Assembly: GCA_964609375.1 (NCBI GenBank)
Contig: CAZSSA010000035.1
Location: 1 to 21,542 of the forward strand
DNA: 21,542 nucleotides
Direction: 5' to 3'
Source: CAZDUS01 sp964609375
Lineage (GTDB): Bacteria > Verrucomicrobiota > Kiritimatiellia > CAIKKV01 > CAITUY01
Shown here: one piece after another, positions 1 to 6,897 of the stretch
Layout: each line of letters begins with the position of its first letter
Numbering within the stretch: position 1 is the first letter of the stretch
Notes under the pieces: generated by a model
Databases searched by the model: none
What the model was told of the DNA's origin: nothing
The model's input: only the letters and a program-made list of their open reading frames with translations
Translations under genes and position numbers: made by a program

Positions 1-1451
1 AGGGCCCAGGCGATGGTGAGGGATTCCTGTTCGAGGACGAGCGGCATGGTCAGGGAGGCGTAGAAGACGGCCAGTGACATGACGGCGAGCAAGAGGGGGC
101 GGTCGCCGAGTTTCATGCGCAGGAAGATGACGACGTGGGCGATGAAGTAGAGGGCGAGGCCGAGGGAGAGGATGGCGGGGTAGGGGCGGCCGACGGCGTT
201 GCGGATGAGCCAGTAGCCGGCTAGAGAGAAGACGCCTGCGTTGAGGGTCAGGTGGATGATTTCCAGAACGGTGCAGGGGAGGCGGCGTCGCATGTTATGG
301 ACGAAGACGAGGGTTGATTGGACGATGAAGAAGAGGGAGAGGAAGGTGATGACGACAGGGAAGTCGGAGCGGTGGTATTGGGAGAGCGATGCGAGATAGA
401 GGCCGTAGGTGAAGAGGAAGCCGAGGTAGTTCAGGAGGCGCCACGGGCGCATGAGGCTGATGGCGAAGATGCCGAGGTTGAGGATGAGGAGATAGCTGTA
501 GAGGCCGAGGAAATTCGGGGTGCCGGTGCTGAGGAGGATTGGTGTGCAGAAGCCGCCGATGATGCCAAAGATGGCAACGAGCATGGATTTCGATTCGAGA
601 GCGAGGATGCCGGAGGAGAGGGTGATGAGGATCATCAGGCCGAAGACGAGGGCTTGGGAATCCACGAGGTGGTAGAGGGGGCCGAGTGCGTACATGCTGA
701 AGTAGAGCGTGGCCAATCCGCCGCCCATGAAAGCCTGGCCGATGATGTGATAGCGTTTGCCGAGCATGAGTCGCCCACTGATGAGGAGGCCGATGCCGAA
801 GGCGATACTGATGGCGACGCGGGCGGCGGGGCCGAGGAGTTCGCGCTGGATGGACCATGTGAGGAAGTAGGCGACAAAGCCGACGGCGGCCACGATGCCG
901 ACGCGGACCATCCAGGTGGTGGCGACGGCGTATTCCATGGCCACGCCTTGCGGGCGGAACTCGTCGCCGACGAGGATCCATTGCCAGAGGCGGTTGAGGA
1001 TGGTGAGGATGGGGAGGGGGGTTGGGGAAGGGGGAATGGTTAATGGGGAATGGTTGATGGGGGGAGGGAGAATGGTTGATGGGGAATGGGTGATGGGGGG
1101 AGGGAAGGGTTCAGGGTTCAGGACGAGTGGGGATGATGGGGAAGAGAGGGTGACAGGCTGTTCGGCTGTTAGGCGGATAGGGGGAACAGGGAGGGGCGGG
1201 GGGAGGGATGGACTACGGACTACAGACGACGGATTACTCATTGAGGAAGGGGAAATGGTTGATGGGGAATGGGTAATGGTTGGGGACGGTGAGGGAGGGG
1301 GAGGGGATTTTTTGGGGCGGAGGAGTTCCTCGATGGCGTCGAGACGGATTTCGAGGGAGGGGAGTTGGCGGAGGGTGAATTTGATGTCGGCGAGCTTGAT
1401 CAACACGACGACGAGGAGGATGCACAGGATGACGAGCAGGGTGGTTTCCAT
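1..1451 (-). CDS. DUF2339 family multi-spanning membrane protein, 5' part (C terminus outside window)
   Basis: The frame opens at ATG 1451 and stays open to the window edge (483 codons), so the C terminus is missing. The start follows AAAGGAG at about 6 bases. Residues 4-20 (LLVILCILLVVVLIKL) form an N-terminal membrane anchor, followed by a short charged stretch. Residues about 50-150 are a Pro/Ser/Thr-rich linker with repeats such as THSPSTI and NHSPLTI. From Met172 on there are successive hydrophobic helices with the look of DUF2339, for example VRVGIVAAVGFVAYFLTW and YHIIGQAFMGGGLATLYFS. DUF2339 proteins are predicted inner-membrane proteins of unknown function. The linker is built from the same word-like repeats found between genes in this window. 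It is divergent from hydF across 239 bp. The family call is from remembered sequence character, not a search. Confidence 0.8.
   Translation of the reverse strand, partial: METTLLVILCILLVVVLIKLADIKFTLRQLPSLEIRLDAIEELLRPKKSPPPPSPSPTITHSPSTISPSSMSNPSSVVRSPSLPPPLPVPPIRLTAEQPVTLSSPSSPLVLNPEPFPPPITHSPSTILPPPINHSPLTIPPSPTPLPILTILNRLWQWILVGDEFRPQGVAMEYAVATTWMVRVGIVAAVGFVAYFLTWSIQRELLGPAARVAISIAFGIGLLISGRLMLGKRYHIIGQAFMGGGLATLYFSMYALGPLYHLVDSQALVFGLMILITLSSGILALESKSMLVAIFGIIGGFCTPILLSTGTPNFLGLYSYLLILNLGIFAISLMRPWRLLNYLGFLFTYGLYLASLSQYHRSDFPVVITFLSLFFIVQSTLVFVHNMRRRLPCTVLEIIHLTLNAGVFSLAGYWLIRNAVGRPYPAILSLGLALYFIAHVVIFLRMKLGDRPLLLAVMSLAVFYASLTMPLVLEQESLTIAWA
1031..1280. repeat. Block of word-like repeats inside the DUF2339 gene
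   Basis: Variants of GAATGGTTGATGGGGAATGG occur at 1031-1096 and again at 1251-1280. Between them lie GGGTTCAGGGTTCAGG (1107-1122), a GGCTGTT-type duplication near 1158-1170, and GGACTACGGACTACAGACGA (from 1210). The frame stays open throughout on the minus strand and encodes a proline-rich linker (about residues 58-140). The GGTTCAGG unit recurs at 2921-2936, 6185-6192 and 8924-8953, which are intergenic or gene-border positions. Confidence 0.75.
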
Positions 1452-1519
1452 TAGAGACTCCTTTATTAGGGGCTGATTGAACTTAATGAGAGAGAAGAGG
1501 GAAAGCAAGAGTGAGATTG

Positions 1520-1595
1520 GGGGCGCCTCTCGGGGGTTTGGCGTCTGCCGAAAATGAAGCAACGGGTCAAACGCCAAAGACCGGAGAGGCGCCCC
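1520..1595. repeat. Long imperfect inverted repeat in the DUF2339/hydF divergent region
   Basis: GGGGCGCCTCTC (1520-1531) pairs perfectly with GAGAGGCGCCCC (1584-1595). TTTGGCGT (1537-1544) pairs with ACGCCAAA (1571-1578). Between these two blocks 2 of 5 positions pair, giving a stem of about 25 bp with three mismatches and a 26-nt loop. It lies between two divergent genes, so a terminator role is unlikely. It could be a REP-like or miniature mobile element, or a structured leader or small RNA. Confidence 0.7.
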
Positions 1596-1622
1596 GAGAT
1601 CGGGGAGGGGATTCCTTGGTGA

Positions 1623-1652
1623 TTGACTGGCGAGGGGTGGGCACGTGATAAT
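1623..1652 (+). promoter_or_regulatory. Predicted sigma70-type promoter of hydF-hydE
   Basis: -35 TTGACT (1623-1628), 18-bp spacer, -10 GATAAT (1647-1652). Each hexamer differs from consensus at one position. Transcription would start near 1660, about 30 bases before the chosen hydF start at 1691, and downstream of the hairpin at 1520-1595. Confidence 0.5.
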
Positions 1653-1690
1653 CTCCTTTTTATTGTCAGTTGATTTTCATGGGGGATTGT

Positions 1691-2917
1691 ATGCAAGAGG
1701 CACCTAAAGGATTGCGGTTACATATTGGGATTTTCGGGCGGCGGAATGTGGGGAAGTCTTCGGTTTTGAATGCCATTACGCGGCAGCCGGTCTCCATTGT
1801 GTCGGAGACGGCGGGGACGACGACGGATCCGGTTGAGAAAGCCATGGAACTGCTGCCGTTGGGGCCGGTGCTGTTTGTGGATACGGCCGGGGTGGATGAT
1901 GTCGGTTCGCTGGGCGAATTGCGGGTGGCGAAGACGATGCGGGTGGTGGAGCGGACGGATCTGGCGATCCTGGTGGCGGATGTGTGGCAGGATTATGAGC
2001 AGAGGCTCATGGAGTTGTTCCGAAAGCGCAAGACGCCGGTTGTGGTGGTGGCGAATAAGAGTGATAAGCGACCGGCGGGTGAGGTTGAGGCTCAGGCGCG
2101 GGCAGGCGGGGCGACGACGGTGGTCACGGCCAGTGCGCTGAAGGGGACGGGGATGGAAGAGATCCGGATGGCGATCATCAATACGGCGCCGGAAGAATAT
2201 TTGACCGCGCCGAGTGTGGTGTATGACCTGATCAAGCCGGGTGATCTGGCGGTGCTGGTGGTGCCAATTGATCTTGAGGCGCCGAAGGGTCGGTTGATTC
2301 TGCCGCAGGTGCAGACATTGCGCGACATTTTGGATCATGATGCGTATGCGGTGGTGGTCAAGGAGCACCAGTTGGCCGAGGCGCTGGCAGGGTTGTCCAA
2401 GCCGCCGGCGATTGTGGTGACAGACAGCCAGGCGTTTGAGCAGGTCATGGCGGTGACGCCGCCGGGGATTCCGCTGACGGGGTTCTCGATATTGTATGCG
2501 CGGTTCAAGGGGGACTTGAGCGAGTTTGTTCGGGGTGCGGTGGCGATTGACCGGTTAAAGCCCGGGGACAAGGTGTTGGTGGCGGAGGCGTGCACGCATC
2601 ATCCGACGAAGGATGACATCGGGCGGATGAAGATTCCGCGCTGGCTGGAGAAGAAGGCTGGCGGGAAACTGGATATTACGGTCAAGTCGGGGAATGAGTA
2701 TCCGGCGGATATCAGCGGGTTCAAGTTGATTGTGCATTGCGGGGCATGCATGTGGAACCGGCGGCAGGTGTTGTCACGATTGGAGCAGGCGCATGCGTGC
2801 GGGGTGCCGATTACGAATTACGGGATTGCGATTGCGCATAGTCTGGGGGTGTTGGAGAGGGCGTTGAGTCCTTTTCCCGAGGCGAAGAGGGCATATGGGG
2901 AAGGGGTTAGGGGATAG
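1691..2917 (+). CDS. hydF: [FeFe]-hydrogenase H-cluster maturation GTPase HydF
   Basis: HydF is the GTPase scaffold on which the 2Fe subcluster of the H-cluster is assembled before delivery to the hydrogenase apoprotein. From the ATG at 1691 (408 aa) the P-loop GRRNVGKSS is at residues 16-24, the G3 motif DTAGVDD near 64 and the G4 motif NKSD near 122. The C-terminal iron-sulfur signature is CTH at 301-303 and HCGAC at 349-353, fitting the family CxH...HCxxC pattern. ATG 1691 is preceded by GGGGGA and yields a family-like N terminus (MQEAPKGLRLHIGIFGRRN). TTG 1670 and ATG 1679 are in-frame alternatives with poorer ribosome sites. It is followed by hydE after a repeat-filled gap. No hydG or hydrogenase gene is in the window. 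Confidence 0.96.
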   Translation: MQEAPKGLRLHIGIFGRRNVGKSSVLNAITRQPVSIVSETAGTTTDPVEKAMELLPLGPVLFVDTAGVDDVGSLGELRVAKTMRVVERTDLAILVADVWQDYEQRLMELFRKRKTPVVVVANKSDKRPAGEVEAQARAGGATTVVTASALKGTGMEEIRMAIINTAPEEYLTAPSVVYDLIKPGDLAVLVVPIDLEAPKGRLILPQVQTLRDILDHDAYAVVVKEHQLAEALAGLSKPPAIVVTDSQAFEQVMAVTPPGIPLTGFSILYARFKGDLSEFVRGAVAIDRLKPGDKVLVAEACTHHPTKDDIGRMKIPRWLEKKAGGKLDITVKSGNEYPADISGFKLIVHCGACMWNRRQVLSRLEQAHACGVPITNYGIAIAHSLGVLERALSPFPEAKRAYGEGVRG

Positions 2918-2920
2918 GGA

Positions 2921-3036
2921 GGGTTCAGGGTTCAGGAGGAGGGGAATGGGAAATTGAATGTTCAATATTCAACAAGGAATATCCAATTTCGAAGTTCAAC
3001 GGGGGGAGGGGAAGGCGTCGGCTAGCGACGCCCCTA
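2921..3036. repeat. hydF-hydE gap made of word-like repeats and a small hairpin
   Basis: Four bases after the hydF stop comes GGGTTCAGGGTTCAGG (2921-2936). An AT-rich stretch of TTCAA words follows (about 2953-2999), including the self-complementary core TTGAATGTTCAATATTCAA. Then GGCGTCG-GCTAG-CGACGCC (3014-3032) forms a perfect 7-bp stem with a 5-nt loop. No T-run follows the hairpin, so a rho-independent terminator is not supported. AT content contrasts sharply with the flanking genes. Confidence 0.75.
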
Positions 3037-3066
3037 CGGTAGAAGAAATTGGTCTGGGGGTTAAGT

Positions 3067-4131
3067 GTGATTGAAGAAGTTTTGACACGAGTGGAGGAGA
3101 CTCATCGGGCGGGGGTGGATGAGGTGCGCGAGCTTTTGCTGGCTACTGGGGGGGAGGCTCAGCGGCTATATGAGGCGGCTGATAGGGTGCGGCAGAAGTT
3201 CATGGGCGATGACGTGTTCCTGCGCGGGATCATTGAATTCTCGAACTACTGCAGGCGTAGTTGCGACTATTGTGGGATACGGCGTCCCAACCGCGAGGTA
3301 AAGCGATACCGCATGACCCCGGAAGAGGTGGTGGATGTTGCCGTGGAAGCGGAACGGCTGGGGAATACGACGGTGGTACTGCAATCGGGCGAGGATGGTT
3401 GGTTTACGTGCGAGAAGATTTGCGGAATCTTGCGGGGGATCAAGGAGAAGACGGCATTGGCGATCACGCTTTCGATTGGTGAGCGGCCGTTGGAGGAGCT
3501 GGTGCGGTTCAAGGAGGCCGGAGGTGACCGGTATTTGTTGCGGTTCGAGACCTCGGATAGGGCCCTGTTCCAGAGCGTGCATCCGGATGATGATTTTGAT
3601 GAGCGGATCCAGTGTCTGCGGGATATCCGGACGGCGGGGATTCAACTCGGCAGCGGATTCATGATCGGGCTGGCGGGCGGGACGGTGGAAACGATAGTGA
3701 ACGACATTCTTTTTGCGACGGCGCTGGAGTTGGACATGATCGGGTGCGGGCCGTTTCTGGCGAGTCCCGGGACGCCGTTGGCCGGGGGGGTGGAGGCGGG
3801 GGCGGGTCGGGTGTTCAAGGACACAAGCATTTACTTCAATGCGATTGCGATTTTACGGTTGCTCAATCCGAAGGCGCATATTCCGGCGACGACGGCGTTT
3901 GATGCGTTGCAGGGGGATGGGCGCGATCTGGTGTTGCAGCGCGGGGCCAATGTGTTCATGCCGAATGTGACTCCGCAGAAGTACCGGGAGCATTATCAGC
4001 TTTATCCCAACAAGCCGTGCGTGGATGAGGACAGCGGACAATGTTCACAGTGCGTGAGGGGGCGGGTGGCGCGGATCGGGAGGAAGATCGGGACGGGGCG
4101 GGGGGATTCCGTACTCAGGCTGGGAGGGTGA
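3067..4131 (+). CDS. hydE: [FeFe]-hydrogenase H-cluster radical SAM maturase HydE
   Basis: HydE is a radical S-adenosylmethionine enzyme that acts on the organometallic precursor in assembly of the 2Fe subcluster of the H-cluster. From GTG 3067 (354 aa) the radical SAM motif CRRSCDYC gives CX3CX2C at C62, C66 and C69. The C-terminal CVDEDSGQCSQC gives CX7CX2C at C318, C326 and C329, the accessory cluster site described in Thermotoga HydE. GTG 3067 has GGGGG six bases upstream. TTG 3049 would add only six unconserved residues. Length is normal for the family. The 3' end overlaps the convergent histidine kinase gene by 17 bp. It is probably co-transcribed with hydF. Confidence 0.96.
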   Translation: MIEEVLTRVEETHRAGVDEVRELLLATGGEAQRLYEAADRVRQKFMGDDVFLRGIIEFSNYCRRSCDYCGIRRPNREVKRYRMTPEEVVDVAVEAERLGNTTVVLQSGEDGWFTCEKICGILRGIKEKTALAITLSIGERPLEELVRFKEAGGDRYLLRFETSDRALFQSVHPDDDFDERIQCLRDIRTAGIQLGSGFMIGLAGGTVETIVNDILFATALELDMIGCGPFLASPGTPLAGGVEAGAGRVFKDTSIYFNAIAILRLLNPKAHIPATTAFDALQGDGRDLVLQRGANVFMPNVTPQKYREHYQLYPNKPCVDEDSGQCSQCVRGRVARIGRKIGTGRGDSVLRLGG

Positions 4132-6049
4132 AGCGGAATTCTGTCCAGTCGTCGGGAACGGATTCCACCTCAATGTGGCCGCCGTGGGCTTCCACGATGG
4201 TCTTCGTGATGAATAAGCCGAGCCCCGTACCCTTTTGATGTTTGGAGGCTTGACCGTTCAGGCGGGAGAACTTCTTGAACAGGGAGCCCATTTTTTCTGC
4301 CGGGATGCCTTCGCCTTCGTTGCGTACAGAGAACTGGATGTAACGATCGAGGGATGTGCTCTTGAGCGTGATGGTGCTGTTTTTGCGTCCGTACTTGATG
4401 GCGTTGCTGACGAGATTTTCGAACACCTCGCGGAGCATGTTTGTGTCGCCCTTGATCTGCATGGGCTGGATCTGGTTATCCAGATGCATGCCGTGTGACT
4501 CGATGTCCGGTTCCATGGTCAACAGCAAGGGGCGCAGGACATCTTCGGCGAGATTGAGTTTTTCGATGGCGGGGTTCAGGTGGCCGTTTTCGATGCGGGA
4601 GAGGTTAAGGTAGTGCCGAACCATTTCCACGAGCCGATTGATGTTTGACTCGATGACGACGACGGCCTTCTGCTGCTTATCGGTGACAGGGCCGATGAGG
4701 GAGCCCTTGAGGAGGTAGGTGTAGTTCAGCATGGTCGAGAGCGGATTCTTGAGTTCGTGCGAGACGAATCCGAGGGTTTCCATGTAGGCGCGGTTGGTGG
4801 TGGAAATGGTTTCGTTGGTTTTGGCGAGTTGATCGTTGGCGTTTTTCAGGCTGTCCTCGCGGTCGGCGAGTGTTTTCATCATGTCGTTAAAGGCGGCGAC
4901 CAGGCTTTCCACCTCGACGCAGGAGGCGTGGACGGGGACGGGAGCGGGGCGCTGGCCGTGTCGCATGATGTTGGAGGCCTCGACGAGTTTGTGGATGGGG
5001 GCGGCGAGGCGGGTGGCCATGACATAGGCCAGCCAGAGGGCGACGATGAAGCCGACGGCGAGGAGGGCGGCGTAGCGGATGATCATGCTGCGACCGACAT
5101 CGGTGAACGGTTTCTCGAGGAGGCCGACATAGAGCATGCCGACGACATTGCCGCTGATGTCGCGGATGGGGTCATAGGCGGTGAGGAACCAGTCGTTGAC
5201 GACAAAGGCGCGGCCGACCCAGGGTTTGTCGTTATCGAGAACACGATCGCTGACCTCCTTGGAGGCGCGGGTGCCGAGGGCACGGTTGCCGTTGGGCAGG
5301 CGGACGGTGGTGGCGATGCGGCAATCGTCGAGGAAGAGGGTGGCGGTGCCGATGGAACTGCCGTTGTACTGTTCGTTGCGGAAGACGATTTCCTTGACGC
5401 GATCCACCAGATCGTGGTTGCGGTTGAGGAGAACGCCACCGTAGATGACGCCGACGATTTTAGCGCCGTCGATGACGGGGGTGGCGCAGATCATGGCGAG
5501 GCCGCGGCTTTCCTCGTCCTTGGCGCGCGGTCTGGCGTAGCGGGTATCCTCCAGTTTCATCAGGGCGCGTTCGACGAGGCCATCGCCTTCGCGGGCGAGT
5601 TCGCCCTGGCTGAAGACCTGCATGCCGCGTACGGTTTCGCCGCGGAGGGCGCGGGAGATGGCGGGATCGGCGGCGCGGAAATCGCCCTTGGAATAGGGGG
5701 GGGCGACGCGCAGGACGACTTTGCCTTCGGTATCGACGAGGGTGAGGAAGTCCAGTTTAAAACTGGTGCGGACGATTTCGAGACGGTTCCGGACGTCTTC
5801 ATTTTCCCAGGTGTGGGTGCTGCAGGCATCGGAGAGGAGTTTCTTGCCGGCGACCATTTTCAGGATGGTTTCGATTTCCGCCTGTTTGAAGCGGTTGACT
5901 TCCCAGGCGCTGCCGAGGTCGAGGTCCACACGGTTTTGGGCTTCATGGAGGACGCGGGTGCGGATCATGCGGATACCGAAGATGGCGGAGAGACCTCCGA
6001 TGACGAGGACGACGACGGCAAAGGCCATGAATAGTTTGGTGCGAAGCAT
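4115..6049 (-). CDS. Membrane-bound sensor histidine kinase (Cache-HAMP-HisKA-HATPase)
   Basis: 644 aa. A first membrane helix spans about residues 5-27 and a second about 323-345. The extracytoplasmic part between them resembles Cache sensor domains, for example FLTLVDTEGKVVLRV and GVIYGGVLLNRNHDLVDRV. HAMP is at about 346-400, then a coiled linker. The H-box is FVSHELKNPLS with phospho-acceptor His431. The N-box NLVSNAIKYG is at 545-554, the G1-like NEGEGI at 577-582 and the G2 box KGTGLGL at 606-612. The ATG follows AGGAGG at about 8 bases. No response regulator is adjacent, so it is an orphan kinase within this window. The ligand cannot be deduced. Its stop overlaps the hydE end tail-to-tail, leaving no room for a terminator between them. 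Confidence 0.93.
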   Translation of the reverse strand: MLRTKLFMAFAVVVLVIGGLSAIFGIRMIRTRVLHEAQNRVDLDLGSAWEVNRFKQAEIETILKMVAGKKLLSDACSTHTWENEDVRNRLEIVRTSFKLDFLTLVDTEGKVVLRVAPPYSKGDFRAADPAISRALRGETVRGMQVFSQGELAREGDGLVERALMKLEDTRYARPRAKDEESRGLAMICATPVIDGAKIVGVIYGGVLLNRNHDLVDRVKEIVFRNEQYNGSSIGTATLFLDDCRIATTVRLPNGNRALGTRASKEVSDRVLDNDKPWVGRAFVVNDWFLTAYDPIRDISGNVVGMLYVGLLEKPFTDVGRSMIIRYAALLAVGFIVALWLAYVMATRLAAPIHKLVEASNIMRHGQRPAPVPVHASCVEVESLVAAFNDMMKTLADREDSLKNANDQLAKTNETISTTNRAYMETLGFVSHELKNPLSTMLNYTYLLKGSLIGPVTDKQQKAVVVIESNINRLVEMVRHYLNLSRIENGHLNPAIEKLNLAEDVLRPLLLTMEPDIESHGMHLDNQIQPMQIKGDTNMLREVFENLVSNAIKYGRKNSTITLKSTSLDRYIQFSVRNEGEGIPAEKMGSLFKKFSRLNGQASKHQKGTGLGLFITKTIVEAHGGHIEVESVPDDWTEFRFTLPA

Positions 6050-6074
6050 GGGTAGATCCTCCTCTTCTGGGGGA

Positions 6075-6104
6075 ATAGTCCATCAAGTGGGGGTGGGACG
6101 TCAA
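6075..6104 (-). promoter_or_regulatory. Predicted promoter of the histidine kinase gene
   Basis: Reading the minus strand: -35 TTGACG (6104-6099), 18-bp spacer, -10-like GACTAT (6080-6075), about 25 bases before ATG 6049. The layout resembles the predicted glycogen synthase promoter (TTGACRTCCC, then ACTATYC). The -10 match to consensus is weak. A GTTAAT/ATTAAC inverted repeat with a 10-nt loop lies just upstream (6113-6134) and could be an operator. Confidence 0.35.
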
Positions 6105-6161
6105 GCAGAGGTGTTAATTCTTTGACGGATTAACGGGTGGGGAGAGGGAGGGGGGAGTAGT

Positions 6162-6192
6162 CATTATGAATTATGAATGGGGAGGGTTCAGG
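6162..6192. repeat. Word-like repeat covering the end of the nucleotidyltransferase gene
   Basis: CATTATGAATTATGAATGG (6162-6180) is a tandem of ATTATGA words. It is followed by GGGTTCAGG (6184-6192). The tca at 6188-6190 within this unit is the TGA stop of the nucleotidyltransferase on the minus strand. Confidence 0.6.
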
Positions 6193-6637
6193 TGAGTCCG
6201 AGTTTCTGTTTTGCTTCGAGAAATTCGATATCGGCGATATCCGAAGGGCGATTGGCCCTTCGCTTGCTTTCAAGGAGGTCATTCGTGTTCAGACATTTTA
6301 CCGGAACGTTGTCCTCGGTCCTGTGAGTGACGGCTCGCTGCTCGGCTTTGTCGAAGGGTGGAAGTCCTGGTCCTGCGAGATGGAATTGAAGAATTCCCCA
6401 TGTCGTTTGATAGGTTTGAACGAAGTTTTCCCCGCCTGGTCCCAGAGGAATCAAAGGCATATCAAGTTCATCGCCAAGCAGGCGATTGATGGCCTCGATA
6501 TTTTTCAAGTCCTTGCCGGGAATGTAAATATCCCAATCCATTGAGAATCGTGGGAATCCCTCCAGACGGATGGCCTGCCCGCCGATTACGAGATAGCGGA
6601 TGGCATTGTTGTTGAAGCGGCGGATTACTTCGTCCAT
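6188..6637 (-). CDS. Small nucleotidyltransferase-fold protein (AbiEii/DUF6036-like)
   Basis: 149 aa. The N terminus has the nucleotidyltransferase signature: YLVIGGQAIRLEGFPR with the GG pair at 19-20, then the acidic pair D34-x-D36 in DWDIYI. C-terminal NTNDLLESKRRANRPSDIADIEFLE resembles the end of DUF6036/AbiEii-like proteins, some of which are toxins or nucleotide-transfer antitoxins in two-gene modules. ATG 6637 follows AGGAGG at about 6 bases. The upstream small gene overlaps it by 13 bp, indicating coupled translation. The region is less GC-rich than its neighbours and lacks their G bias on the + strand, consistent with acquisition. Substrate and partner are unknown. A toxin-antitoxin role is a hypothesis only. 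Confidence 0.75.
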   Translation of the reverse strand: MDEVIRRFNNNAIRYLVIGGQAIRLEGFPRFSMDWDIYIPGKDLKNIEAINRLLGDELDMPLIPLGPGGENFVQTYQTTWGILQFHLAGPGLPPFDKAEQRAVTHRTEDNVPVKCLNTNDLLESKRRANRPSDIADIEFLEAKQKLGLT

Positions 6638-6819
6638 TTGGCGCCTCCTTGCTTGAGCAATTCATTCAGCAGGGATTGTTTCCAAACATGCAACGCTTCG
6701 TAGGAGTCAAAACGGCGGCAACCGAAAGGGGGCAGATTCGCGAGTTTAGGCATACGGTAGACTTTACTTTCCCGTGCCCAGAGCGAAATTTTAGCCTCAT
6801 AGTTGTCCGTGATTTTCAT
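6625..6819 (-). CDS. Small hypothetical protein upstream of the nucleotidyltransferase
   Basis: 64 aa from ATG 6819; an upstream ATG at 6867 would give 80 aa. I do not recognise a family. It is soluble and basic, with the stretch MPKLANLPPFGCRRFDSYEA and a C-terminal helix-like segment ALHVWKQSLLNELLKQ. Neither start has a clear Shine-Dalgarno. Its end contains the ribosome site of the nucleotidyltransferase gene and overlaps that gene by 13 bp, the arrangement expected of a two-gene module. It could be the partner or antitoxin of the downstream protein. Confidence 0.55.
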   Translation of the reverse strand: MKITDNYEAKISLWARESKVYRMPKLANLPPFGCRRFDSYEALHVWKQSLLNELLKQGGAKWTK

Positions 6820-6897
6820 AATGGTGACATTATGGTGAGGGAATGGCGGATCATCAACTGAAAACACGGGCGTGTCTATTTGATAATGGGGAACTGC

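Noticed and set aside
318..1043. 241-codon + strand frame, very rich in Glu, Gly and Asp
   Set aside because: It is antisense to the DUF2339 gene, which has family-like membrane helices. The acidic composition results from G-rich codons opposite C-rich codons.
1031..1280. CRISPR-like array in the repeat block
   Set aside because: Repeats are short, irregular and adjacent to each other, with no unique spacers of constant length and no cas genes.
3014..3032. Hairpin in the hydF-hydE gap as a rho-independent terminator
   Set aside because: The 7-bp stem is perfect, but no run of T follows, and hydE depends on the same direction of transcription. It is kept as part of a repeat.
4757..6034. 425-codon + strand frame rich in Gly, Asp and Val
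   Set aside because: It is antisense to the histidine kinase, whose H, N and G boxes are all intact. It shows no recognisable domain and is explained by composition bias.
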